Positions 8,436 through 17,543 of a DNA stretch of 45,774 bases are shown here, in pieces (position 1 is the first letter of the stretch; every line of letters begins with the position of its first letter). The notes beneath the pieces are model-generated. The model searched no databases. It was not told the origin of the DNA and worked only from the letters and a program-made list of their open reading frames with translations. A program made the translations under genes and the position numbers. This DNA is from Phycisphaerales bacterium (lineage in GTDB: Bacteria > Planctomycetota > Phycisphaerae > Phycisphaerales > JAGLTS01): NCBI GenBank assembly GCA_023135165.1, contig JAGLTS010000059.1:1-45774 (forward strand), in the 5' to 3' direction.

Positions 8436-9095
8436 TCAGCAGGCTGCGATCAGTTGTTCGAAGAGTGATTGACCGAGCGCTGAATCCCTCGTGCGCTCGG
8501 GGTGCCACTGCACGCCGAGGTAGAACACACGGGCAGGATCGCGCACCGCTTCGATGATCCCGTCATGCGCCCGCGCGACGACGTGGAGCAGACCGGGGTC
8601 GCTGACAGCCTGGTGATGGTTGCTCTCCACGATGCCTGACGCGAGTTCGCCCGAGACCGTGTGCGATTTGTTGCTGTGGTGATCGGCATGGGTCGGCAGG
8701 TCGTCGGGAAGGTGCTGATCGAGCCTGCCGCCCGCGTGCAGCGCCATGAGTTGCATGCCCAGACAGACGCCAAGGACGGGCACATCGGACTGATGATCGC
8801 AGAGCGCATCGAGCAGCGCGAGTTCGTAGGCTTGGCGATCCGGGTGAATCGGCACGGCTTGCGGATGAGTCGACTCACCGAACGGCTCGGTGGCTGGGTC
8901 GTCGCCGCCCGAGAGGATGACGCCGTCGCAGAGCGCCGCGTGTCTCTCAGCCAGTGATGGGATGCAGGGCAGAATAAGCGGGATACCGGTCGCCGCGGCG
9001 ACGCAGCGCGCGTAGGTCCTTGACAACGTGTAGCGGTCCTCGGCGATGTCCGCGGTGATGCCGATCACCGGCCTCGTGTGCGATCGTTGCGGCAT
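8436..9095 (-). CDS. Gamma-glutamyl-gamma-aminobutyrate hydrolase-like class-I amidotransferase (peptidase C26, PuuD-like)
   Basis: 219 residues. PVIGITADI opens the fold; the oxyanion strand is LSGGDDPATEPFG, the nucleophile elbow is LGVCLGMQ with C111, and the other triad residues are in VQWHPERT (H198, E200). The family removes the gamma-glutamyl group from gamma-glutamyl-GABA and related compounds, as in putrescine breakdown. No other putrescine gene is near, so the substrate is open. The start is the ATG at 9095; a TTG six bases upstream is less likely. It converges with the second Rrf2 gene. Confidence 0.87.
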   Translation of the reverse strand: MPQRSHTRPVIGITADIAEDRYTLSRTYARCVAAATGIPLILPCIPSLAERHAALCDGVILSGGDDPATEPFGESTHPQAVPIHPDRQAYELALLDALCDHQSDVPVLGVCLGMQLMALHAGGRLDQHLPDDLPTHADHHSNKSHTVSGELASGIVESNHHQAVSDPGLLHVVARAHDGIIEAVRDPARVFYLGVQWHPERTRDSALGQSLFEQLIAAC

Positions 9096-9128
9096 GATCA
9101 AGACGGTAGCAGACGGCGACCGTGATCG

Positions 9129-10622
9129 TCAGGTTCCGCAGTTGTAGTCGGCAAGGAGGATGCCGAGGTCCGACTGGTCGGTGTCGCCATCGTTGTCGAG
9201 ATCGCCTGCGGCGCTGATGTCATACGCAGCGAGGAGGATGCCGAGGTCGGACTGGTCGGTGTCCCCGTCGCCGTCGAGATCACCTGCGCAACCCGCATCG
9301 ACACAGGTGGGGTAAAGATACGCACGTCCCGCGTTGAGTCCGCCTGCATCGTTCCAGCGTGCTCCGATGGCGAGGTCAGCCTGCCAGCCGTCATCAACGA
9401 GGCCGGCTGCGGCGACTGCCGAACCAAAGTGATCGTCAACCGCCTCGCCTGCGTAGGTGTCAAGCAGGCTCCGGTCGGCACCGCTGACGAGTTGCACGAT
9501 CCCCACTTCGACGCCTTCCACCTCGGCCCACGGCGCTCCGATGATCAGATCATCGACTTGGTCGTTGTTGACATCATCGAGACGAGCCACGGCGTAGCCC
9601 AGGCCGGCGCCCGCCTCAGGCCCGAGGATGGCGTCGATGAGCAGGCCGTCGGCGCCGGAGTGGATTGACGCCCGGCCGGCACCGACTCCGCCCTCGCTGC
9701 TCAAGGGAGCGCCGGCAAGCACATCATCGAACTCGTCCACGTCGATCCGACCCGCAACGGCGACCGACCAGCCGAACTGATCACCCGCCGCTTCACCGGT
9801 GAGCGTCAGCAGCGGCGAGCCGTCAACTCCCGAGAAGAGGTACACACGTCCGGTCTCGGGGCCGAGCGCTGCGCTCGTGTAGGCGCCCACGACCAAGTCA
9901 TCGAACACGTCGGCGTCGAATCGTCCGCCGCCAGCGACAGCCGATCCGAACTGATCGCCTGCCGACTCGCCGTCGATCGTGTACAGCAGATGGCCGTCGC
10001 TCCCCGCAAAGACGTACACACGGCCCGCGTCGGTCCCGGCGGTGTCGCGCCCGGGAGCGCCGACGATGAAGTCAGCGAACTCGTCACCATCCAGATCGCC
10101 AGCGCCCGCGACGGCGTAACCGAAGAAATCCTCCGCCGCTTCGCCTGTGATGTGGTGAAGTTCGTAGCCGTCCACGCCGGAGTAGACCGACACGCAGCCG
10201 GCAGTGGTGGCTGCCTCGCTGCTGTGGTAGGCCCCGACGATGAGGTCGCCGACGCCATCGCCATCGACATCACCGGCCGCAGCGATGCTGTAGCCGAAGA
10301 AGTCCTCCGCCGCTTCGCCCTCGATCAGGTAGATGAGCAAACCCGTGGCGCCGGAGTAGACCATGACGCGGCCTCGATCGTCGAACAGCCCGCCCGCCTC
10401 ACCATCGTGGTATGGGATGCCGACAGCCACGTCGCCTCGCTGGTCGCCATCCACATCGCCGAGCCCCGCCACGGAGAAGCCGAGGTTGTCGAGCATCCCC
10501 TCGCCGGTGAACGTATGCAGAGGGAGGCAAGGGTCGGTCTGCGCAAGGGCGGCAGCACCGGCCAGATGCAGCGACGCCACAACCGCAGCCACGAAGCATG
10601 TCACGACGGAGCGTATCACCAT
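9129..10622 (-). CDS. Exported seven-repeat FG-GAP protein with dockerin-like tail
   Basis: 497 residues. The ATG at 10622 has GGAGAAGG about 9 bases upstream and gives a signal peptide (MVIRSVVTCFVAAVVASLHL, cleavage near ALAQ). Upstream in-frame codons add only non-conserved sequence. The body has seven repeats of about 55-60 residues of the integrin-alpha FG-GAP type, for example GDVDGDGVGDLIVGAY and GDLDGDEFADFIVGAP, enough for a seven-bladed calcium-binding beta-propeller. The tail (about 9132-9290) holds two dockerin-like EF-hand repeats with DGDTDQSDLGILL and ends CGT, as in two other proteins in this window. It is probably surface-bound or secreted and used in binding; the ligand is unknown. 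Confidence 0.9.
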   Translation of the reverse strand: MVIRSVVTCFVAAVVASLHLAGAAALAQTDPCLPLHTFTGEGMLDNLGFSVAGLGDVDGDQRGDVAVGIPYHDGEAGGLFDDRGRVMVYSGATGLLIYLIEGEAAEDFFGYSIAAAGDVDGDGVGDLIVGAYHSSEAATTAGCVSVYSGVDGYELHHITGEAAEDFFGYAVAGAGDLDGDEFADFIVGAPGRDTAGTDAGRVYVFAGSDGHLLYTIDGESAGDQFGSAVAGGGRFDADVFDDLVVGAYTSAALGPETGRVYLFSGVDGSPLLTLTGEAAGDQFGWSVAVAGRIDVDEFDDVLAGAPLSSEGGVGAGRASIHSGADGLLIDAILGPEAGAGLGYAVARLDDVNNDQVDDLIIGAPWAEVEGVEVGIVQLVSGADRSLLDTYAGEAVDDHFGSAVAAAGLVDDGWQADLAIGARWNDAGGLNAGRAYLYPTCVDAGCAGDLDGDGDTDQSDLGILLAAYDISAAGDLDNDGDTDQSDLGILLADYNCGT

Positions 10623-10768
10623 CTTGGTCCTTCTCCTGGTCGGCCGAGGAGCATCAAGGCCGATGGCCCCGCCCACAGCATGCCGCAAGGTCGGTGCCGG
10701 GTCCACTGATTTGTCGCAGTTCGGCGAGGCCACGCCAGGTCGCAGTTAGACACACGGCCAATAACCGC

Positions 10769-12040
10769 TCAGTCGTGCTTCGGGGGATCGCTTACGGGCA
10801 CATCCGGCATGGGCATCAGGTCCGCCGCGATCCCATCGGCTTGGAGGAATCCCGCATCGGTCAGGCGAATGCGTGTGCCCTGCCGTTCGAGCAGCCCCGC
10901 ACGCTCAGCCGCTACGACTCGCTCTGCCGGGTGACCGGTGAGGAGCACATCCACACCCTCGCAGAGTCGCAGGCCCAGCATGATCCGCTCAGCCAGCTCG
11001 CGCCTGGGATCAGGAGCCTCATGCTCAATCACCGGCGAGAGCCCGGTCGAGGCGAGGTATGCCGTGAGGTCCGGCACGTTCCGCCAGCGGTGCCCGGCGA
11101 GATGACCGGAGGCGGCAGGCCCGGCAGCCAGATACGCCTCGCCTCGCCAGTACGCCACGTTGTGCTGACACTCGCAGCCGGGGCGGGCGAAGTTGCTCAC
11201 CTCATAGCGATCAAGCTCCGCCGCGGCGAGATGCTCGACCGCCAGCAGATACATCTCGATCTCAATATCCTCGTCGATCGGCTCCAGCTCACCTGCCTTG
11301 ACGAGCGCCGTGATCGGCGTACCCGCCTCATAGGTCAGGTTGTAGCAGCTCAGATGGTCGATCGGCATCTCGAGGGCACGGTCCAGATCGTCTGACCACA
11401 TCTCGATCGTCTGACCTGGGATGGCGAAGATCAGGTCGAGGCTGAGCCTGCTCAGCCCCGCGCGACGGGCAAGTTCGATGCCCCGCTGCACGGAACCCGG
11501 CTCGTGTCGGCGCTGCAGCACCTCAAGACTGCGCGTGTGGAAACTCTGCGCCCCGAGGCTCAGGCGGTTCACACCCCCATCGCGGAGGACATGCACAAGT
11601 GGTTCGGTGATCGTCTCCGGATTGCACTCGACGGTGAATTCGACAAGCCCGCTGAGGTCGTAGTGCTCAGCCAGACAGCGAAGAAGCACCTGCCACTGGG
11701 CTGGATCAAGCAGCGACGGGGTCCCACCACCCACGAAAATGGTCTGGAGCCCCGCTGTGAACGGCGCCAGAGCCAAGAGTTCGCCGCAAAGGCGCTCGAC
11801 GAAGCCCGCCCTGACGGCGCCGCCCGCCACGACGCTGTAGAAATCACAGTAGCGGCACTTGCGGGTACAGAAGGGGATGTGGATGTACAGACGGCGAGCA
11901 ACGGCCCCGGATGAGGCGAAGAGCGGGTGAGGTATCGCGGGCCGGGCACATTCTCGTTGCCGGTCCCCCGAGAGGTCTGTAAGCTGCACTGCGGATGGGG
12001 GTGGAGTTCGACACGCTGGCTGGAAGGATTGATCACTCAT
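10769..12040 (-). CDS. hemW: Radical SAM heme chaperone HemW (coproporphyrinogen III oxidase-like)
   Basis: 423 residues. The radical-SAM motif is in RLYIHIPFCTRKCRYCDFYS (CxxxCxxC plus the family's following D-F), preceded by a non-conserved 55-residue stretch. Further HemW marks are FVGGGTPSLL, EFTVECNPETI, NRLSLGAQSF and SLDLIFAIPGQT. HemW carries heme and inserts it into respiratory enzymes; older annotation calls such proteins oxygen-independent coproporphyrinogen oxidase. The ATG at 12040 shares two bases with the start codon of the divergent FHA gene. A GTG at 11989 is an alternative, giving 406 residues. Neither has a clear ribosome-binding site. The enzyme call is firm, the start less so. 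Confidence 0.88.
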   Translation of the reverse strand: MSDQSFQPACRTPPPSAVQLTDLSGDRQRECARPAIPHPLFASSGAVARRLYIHIPFCTRKCRYCDFYSVVAGGAVRAGFVERLCGELLALAPFTAGLQTIFVGGGTPSLLDPAQWQVLLRCLAEHYDLSGLVEFTVECNPETITEPLVHVLRDGGVNRLSLGAQSFHTRSLEVLQRRHEPGSVQRGIELARRAGLSRLSLDLIFAIPGQTIEMWSDDLDRALEMPIDHLSCYNLTYEAGTPITALVKAGELEPIDEDIEIEMYLLAVEHLAAAELDRYEVSNFARPGCECQHNVAYWRGEAYLAAGPAASGHLAGHRWRNVPDLTAYLASTGLSPVIEHEAPDPRRELAERIMLGLRLCEGVDVLLTGHPAERVVAAERAGLLERQGTRIRLTDAGFLQADGIAADLMPMPDVPVSDPPKHD

Positions 12041-12542
12041 GGAAGTAGCGCTTGTGATGTTCAAGGCCGATGGTACACGCAAGGACTTCGCGGTGAGGAA
12101 GCCTCGCTTCGTGATCGGCCGCAAGGACACCTGTTCCCTGCGCGTGCCGCTGCCCGCCGTATCTCGGGAGCACTGCGAGGTGATCGTCGAGGAGGACGGG
12201 CTGCTGCTGCGGGATCTCGGCTCGAGCAACGGAACATTCCACAACGGCTCGCGCATTCAAGAGACGCCGCTTGAACCTGGCGATCAGATTGTGATCGGGC
12301 CAGTCACGTTCACGGTGGTCATCGACGGCATACCGAGCGATGTGGAGCCGACGATATCGCCCCCAGCCCGGCGAGCTGACCAGGCCCAGCCGACAGCCAT
12401 CCCCACGGCGACCAGTTCCGGACCAGATGGCACTGCCGACGGGCTGAATCTCGATGACAGCGATGACCTGTCCGCGCTTCTGGCGGATTTCGACGAAGAT
12501 GACAGCTTCGTCGGACTGGAACTCGATGACGACGAAGACTGA
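12039..12542 (+). CDS. FHA-domain protein
   Basis: 167 residues. Residues about 20-90 form a forkhead-associated domain: FVIGRKDTCSLRVP, VSREHCEV and LGSSNGTFHNGSRI carry the conserved GR, S-x-x-H and NG residues that bind phosphothreonine. The rest is low-complexity and very acidic, ending in DDDED, with no second domain. GGAAGG lies 11 bases before the ATG. It probably binds a phosphorylated partner of a Ser/Thr kinase; no kinase is in this window. Its start codon overlaps that of hemW on the other strand (CATG). Confidence 0.9.
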   Translation: MEVALVMFKADGTRKDFAVRKPRFVIGRKDTCSLRVPLPAVSREHCEVIVEEDGLLLRDLGSSNGTFHNGSRIQETPLEPGDQIVIGPVTFTVVIDGIPSDVEPTISPPARRADQAQPTAIPTATSSGPDGTADGLNLDDSDDLSALLADFDEDDSFVGLELDDDED

Positions 12543-12596
12543 GCGTGTGGGGCGTCATCACAACCCATCGTCCGACCCTGGTGGTCAACCGTCAGA

Positions 12597-14224
<1,628 letters not shown>

Positions 14225-14270
14225 TGAGGCGAGGCGCGCTCCCCTTCGGGTCGCGGCTACACTGTGCGCG

Positions 14271-14999
14271 ATGACGCAACCTGATGAAACGAACCCGGGC
14301 CTGCCTCGCCACATCGCGATCATCATGGATGGCAACGGCCGGTGGGCTGCCGAGCAGGGCAAGTCGCGGTCGTTCGGCCACCGGAACGGCGCACGGGCCG
14401 TCCGCGCCATCGTCACCGAGTGTGCTCGCCTCGGTATCGAAGTCCTCACGCTCTACAGCTTCTCAATGGAGAACTGGAAACGGCCGCGCGAGGAAATCGA
14501 CGCGCTCATGACGCTCTACCTCGATTACCTCGTCGCTGAAGAACGCGAGATGATCGACAACCAGATCCGCTTCATCCAGATCGGCAGGCGCGACGGGCTG
14601 CCTGAAGAGATCCAGGCGCAACTCGATCGCACCATCGCGGCCACGTCTCGCTGCACGGGTCTGACGCTGGTGCTGGCACTGAACTATAGCAGTCGAACGG
14701 AGATCACCGATGCCGTCCGCGCCATCGCCCGCAAGGCCCAGGCAGGCGAGATCGACGTGAATGCCATCGACGAACAGGTTGTCGCCGATCATCTCTACAC
14801 AGCAGGCCTGCCCGATCCGGATTTGCTCATCCGCACGGCAGGCGAGATGCGCGTGAGCAACTACCTGCTCTGGCAAATCTCGTACGCGGAGCTGTGGGTG
14901 ACTGACACATACTGGCCGGACTTCACAGTCGATCACCTGAGCGAAGCGCTGCGCGACTACACGCGCAGGCAGCGACGCTTCGGCGATGTGAAGCCGTGA
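14271..14999 (+). CDS. uppS: Undecaprenyl diphosphate synthase (cis-prenyltransferase)
   Basis: 242 residues. IAIIMDGNGRWA carries the catalytic Asp; SFGHRNGARAV, TLYSFSMENWKRP and the closing RTAGEMRVSNYLLWQ and YAELWVTD motifs are those of UppS. It condenses isopentenyl diphosphate onto farnesyl diphosphate to give the C55 carrier lipid for peptidoglycan and polysaccharide building. The ATG is 46 bp after purA. An upstream in-frame ATG inside purA would add an unrelated 53-residue tail. The uppS-cdsA order is a common bacterial arrangement. Confidence 0.96.
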   Translation: MTQPDETNPGLPRHIAIIMDGNGRWAAEQGKSRSFGHRNGARAVRAIVTECARLGIEVLTLYSFSMENWKRPREEIDALMTLYLDYLVAEEREMIDNQIRFIQIGRRDGLPEEIQAQLDRTIAATSRCTGLTLVLALNYSSRTEITDAVRAIARKAQAGEIDVNAIDEQVVADHLYTAGLPDPDLLIRTAGEMRVSNYLLWQISYAELWVTDTYWPDFTVDHLSEALRDYTRRQRRFGDVKP

Positions 15000-15032
15000 G
15001 GATCGGGGCGAACGACTCTCTGTATGCAAGGA

Positions 15033-15103
15033 CCGTTTGCCGAAACGGCTTCAGCGGCCGCGATTGATCTTGTCGTGCGGGAACCCAGCCTTGCCAGGCT
15101 GGG
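15033..15103. other. Two perfect hairpins in the uppS-cdsA spacer
   Basis: CCGTTT-GCCG-AAACGG (15033-15048) and CCCAGCCT-TGCC-AGGCTGGG (15084-15103) are perfect inverted repeats with 4-base loops and no mismatches. Neither is followed by a T-run, so they look more like RNA structure (processing, stability or attenuation) than standard terminators. The whole spacer is 165 bp. Confidence 0.5.
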
Positions 15104-15164
15104 CTGTGAAACGTGCGATGACGGCTGTACACGGCAACCCACGGTTCGTGGAAGCCGTTACGCT

Positions 15165-16076
15165 GTGAGCGTGCTGAAGCATCGCGTCATGTTCGGACTG
15201 CTGCTCACCGCAGCGCTCGTTGCGCTGTTTGTGCTCGATGATCGCCTCGACTCGGTGCGGATCACCGGCTGGCTGTCCGAGCTTCGTGGTGGTCGCGACA
15301 CGCTGCCTCGCGGGCTTGTCCTCTTCGCACTCAGCCTGGTCATCGCGCCCCTGGCAGCATGGGAACTCTCACGGATCCTGCGCGCCAACGGCATCCGGGC
15401 CACCGTCCCGATCACGTGCCTGGCATCGGTGACGGGGCTTGTCCTGTCCTACAGCGTGCCGCAGGCCACGGATGGGCCGACGGCGATCGGGATCACATCG
15501 AGCGGGCTGATCCTCGTCTTCGTGAGTTCACTGGCGTACTACAGCCGGGGTCGAACGGTCGAAGGCGTGTGCGCGGCGGCGGCGGGGACGATGTTCGCCA
15601 TGGTCTATCTCGGGCTGCTCTTCGGCTTCTTCCTCGCCATTCGACGGGACTACTCGGCATACCTGGTCCTGGGAATCCTCGCTGTCACCAAGTCCTGCGA
15701 CATCGGCGCGTACTTCACAGGCACCGCGATCGGTCGGCACAAACTCGCGCCGTGGCTCAGCCCGGGCAAGACGTGGGAAGGCCTGGCGGGGGGCGTGTGC
15801 ACCGCCGTCGTCATCGGGACGGCGCTGGCATGGGTGTCGGGGGCGACCGATGCGGTCGAGTCCGTGCCGATCTGGTTGGGAGCAGCATGTGGAGCGGTCT
15901 TCGCAGTCGCGGGGCAGACGGGTGATCTGGTCGCGAGCCTGTTCAAGCGGGATGCGGGGATCAAGGATGCCTCATCCGTCCTGCCGGGCTTCGGCGGGGT
16001 GCTGGATGTGATCGACTCGCCGCTGTTCGTCGGGCCGTTCGCCTACTGGATCTTCACGATCTTTCCGCCCGTCTGA
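15165..16076 (+). CDS. cdsA: Phosphatidate cytidylyltransferase (CDP-diglyceride synthetase)
   Basis: 303 residues with about eight hydrophobic segments. The family signature is near the C-terminus: KRDAGIKDASSVLPGFGG and VLDVIDSPLF, with LSPGKTWEGLAGG before it. It turns phosphatidic acid and CTP into CDP-diacylglycerol at the inner membrane, the branch point of phospholipid synthesis. Two GTG codons (15165, 15171) directly before the first helix are the likely starts. An ATG at 15024 would add 47 residues that overlap the hairpins and resemble no membrane protein. Confidence 0.92.
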   Translation: MSVLKHRVMFGLLLTAALVALFVLDDRLDSVRITGWLSELRGGRDTLPRGLVLFALSLVIAPLAAWELSRILRANGIRATVPITCLASVTGLVLSYSVPQATDGPTAIGITSSGLILVFVSSLAYYSRGRTVEGVCAAAAGTMFAMVYLGLLFGFFLAIRRDYSAYLVLGILAVTKSCDIGAYFTGTAIGRHKLAPWLSPGKTWEGLAGGVCTAVVIGTALAWVSGATDAVESVPIWLGAACGAVFAVAGQTGDLVASLFKRDAGIKDASSVLPGFGGVLDVIDSPLFVGPFAYWIFTIFPPV

Positions 16077-16150
16077 ACTGAGCGGGGCCGGCGGCGGAAG
16101 GACAGGGCGAAGGCTGCTACACTCAGGGGCTGTCGTCACCGGAGATTCGT

Positions 16151-16897
16151 ATGCCCCTTATCGAGAAGCTTCTCGCCCTCTACCGCGTCGATCAACAACT
16201 GCGAGGCCTGACCGGCCGAATCACCAGTGCCGAGCGGTACCTTCGCGCCCAGCAGTCCAAGCTGAGTGAGTTACTGGCCTCCAAGGATGAACTGCTCAGC
16301 AGGCAGCGGCAACTCAAGGCGACGGTGGCGAACAATGAGGCGGAGATCAAGGGCTACGACGAGCGCGTCACTCACCTGCGCGACCAGATGAACCTCGCCA
16401 AGACGAGCAAGGAGTACAACGCCTTCCTCACCGAGGTGAGCACATTCAAGGCCGACCGGGGCGCCATCGAAGAAAAGACGCTCGAGGACATGTCACGGAT
16501 CGAGTCGATCGAGGCGGAGGTCGCCAGCCTGGATGAACTGATCGGCGACCGTGAGAAAGTCAAAGCGGTGGCGGAGGCGGATCTGACGCAGCGCCAAGCG
16601 GACGCGGCGGAACGGCTTGCGGAGTTGCGGGCTGAGCGCACTGAGAAGCTCCGCGGCATCCCCGCCACGCCGCTCGCTGAGTACGAGCACCTGCTTGAGG
16701 ACACCGACGGCGAGCCGATGGCCACGATCGTCGAAGAGAATCGCAGGCGCATGGAATACTCCTGCGGCGCCTGCTACATGGCCCTCACCGCGGAGACGTG
16801 CAACGCGCTGATGGTCGGCGAGAAGCTCGTCTGCTGCCACAACTGCGGCGTCATCCTCTACATCGAAAACGAACTCGCCGACGCCATCCGCAAGTAG
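16151..16897 (+). CDS. Coiled-coil protein with C-terminal C4 zinc ribbon (zf-RING_7 type)
   Basis: 248 residues. Residues about 10-190 are a long charged helical hairpin (heptads of Leu with Glu/Lys/Arg), which suggests a coiled coil. The C-terminus holds four zinc-binding cysteines in YSCGACYMAL and VCCHNCGVILY. This is the layout of the bacterial CT398/HP0958 (FlgZ) type of protein, in which the coil and ribbon bind protein or RNA partners. No flagellar genes are nearby, so the role is open. TACACT at 16118-16123 lies at a suitable distance for a -10 box, but no matching -35 box is seen. Confidence 0.85.
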   Translation: MPLIEKLLALYRVDQQLRGLTGRITSAERYLRAQQSKLSELLASKDELLSRQRQLKATVANNEAEIKGYDERVTHLRDQMNLAKTSKEYNAFLTEVSTFKADRGAIEEKTLEDMSRIESIEAEVASLDELIGDREKVKAVAEADLTQRQADAAERLAELRAERTEKLRGIPATPLAEYEHLLEDTDGEPMATIVEENRRRMEYSCGACYMALTAETCNALMVGEKLVCCHNCGVILYIENELADAIRK

Positions 16898-16930
16898 ACC
16901 GGACACCACACGGACCACGTGACCAACACC

Positions 16931-17524
16931 ATGATCGCCGACGCAACAACCAGCCCGAAACATGACGGCTACTTCGCCAACATCTGGAAGACCGTCAACT
17001 CGATCCGGATCGGCCTGCAGATCACGTTGAAGTACTATTGCAGCCCGGTCGTCACGATCAAGTACCCCTTCGAGAAGATCAGCTTCGCGCCGCGGTATCG
17101 CGGTATCCATGAGTACGAAGCTGACAAGTGCATCGCCTGCGACCAGTGCGCCAAGGCCTGTCCGGTGGACTGCATCTACATCGACAAGTCCGCGCCCCGC
17201 AAGGTGGACAAGAAGACAGGCGAAGTGGTCGGCGGCGAGTTGCTCCGTTACGCGATCGACTATCAGAAGTGCATGTTCTGCGGGCTGTGCACCGAGCCTT
17301 GCCCGACGGACTGCATTCACATGGGCAAGAACCACGACATGTCTTCGTACAGTCGTGATGACATGATCGTGGAGTTCGCCGAGCTTGCCAAGCAAGGGCT
17401 GAAGACGCCGATCCCGCGTTGGATGACGCGCAACGCGAAGAAGATCGAGTGGGTCGCCAAGGAGAAGGAGCGCGTGGAGCGAGGCGAGTTGGCGACGACC
17501 GAAGCGGATCTGACCGCCGTCTAG
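16931..17524 (+). CDS. nuoI: NADH-quinone oxidoreductase subunit I
   Basis: 197 residues. Two ferredoxin-type motifs, CIACDQCAKACP and CMFCGLCTEPCP, hold the two [4Fe-4S] clusters (N6a/N6b) that pass electrons toward quinone in complex I. The N-terminal amphipathic part (IWKTVNSIRIGLQITLKYY) that lies on the membrane arm is present. The ATG at 16931 is used; a GTG at 16919 would add four residues. No other nuo gene is visible here, although bacteria usually keep nuoI inside the nuo operon, so the rest of complex I must lie elsewhere in the genome. Confidence 0.93.
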   Translation: MIADATTSPKHDGYFANIWKTVNSIRIGLQITLKYYCSPVVTIKYPFEKISFAPRYRGIHEYEADKCIACDQCAKACPVDCIYIDKSAPRKVDKKTGEVVGGELLRYAIDYQKCMFCGLCTEPCPTDCIHMGKNHDMSSYSRDDMIVEFAELAKQGLKTPIPRWMTRNAKKIEWVAKEKERVERGELATTEADLTAV

Positions 17525-17543
17525 CGCCTGCGGAGACCGCATC

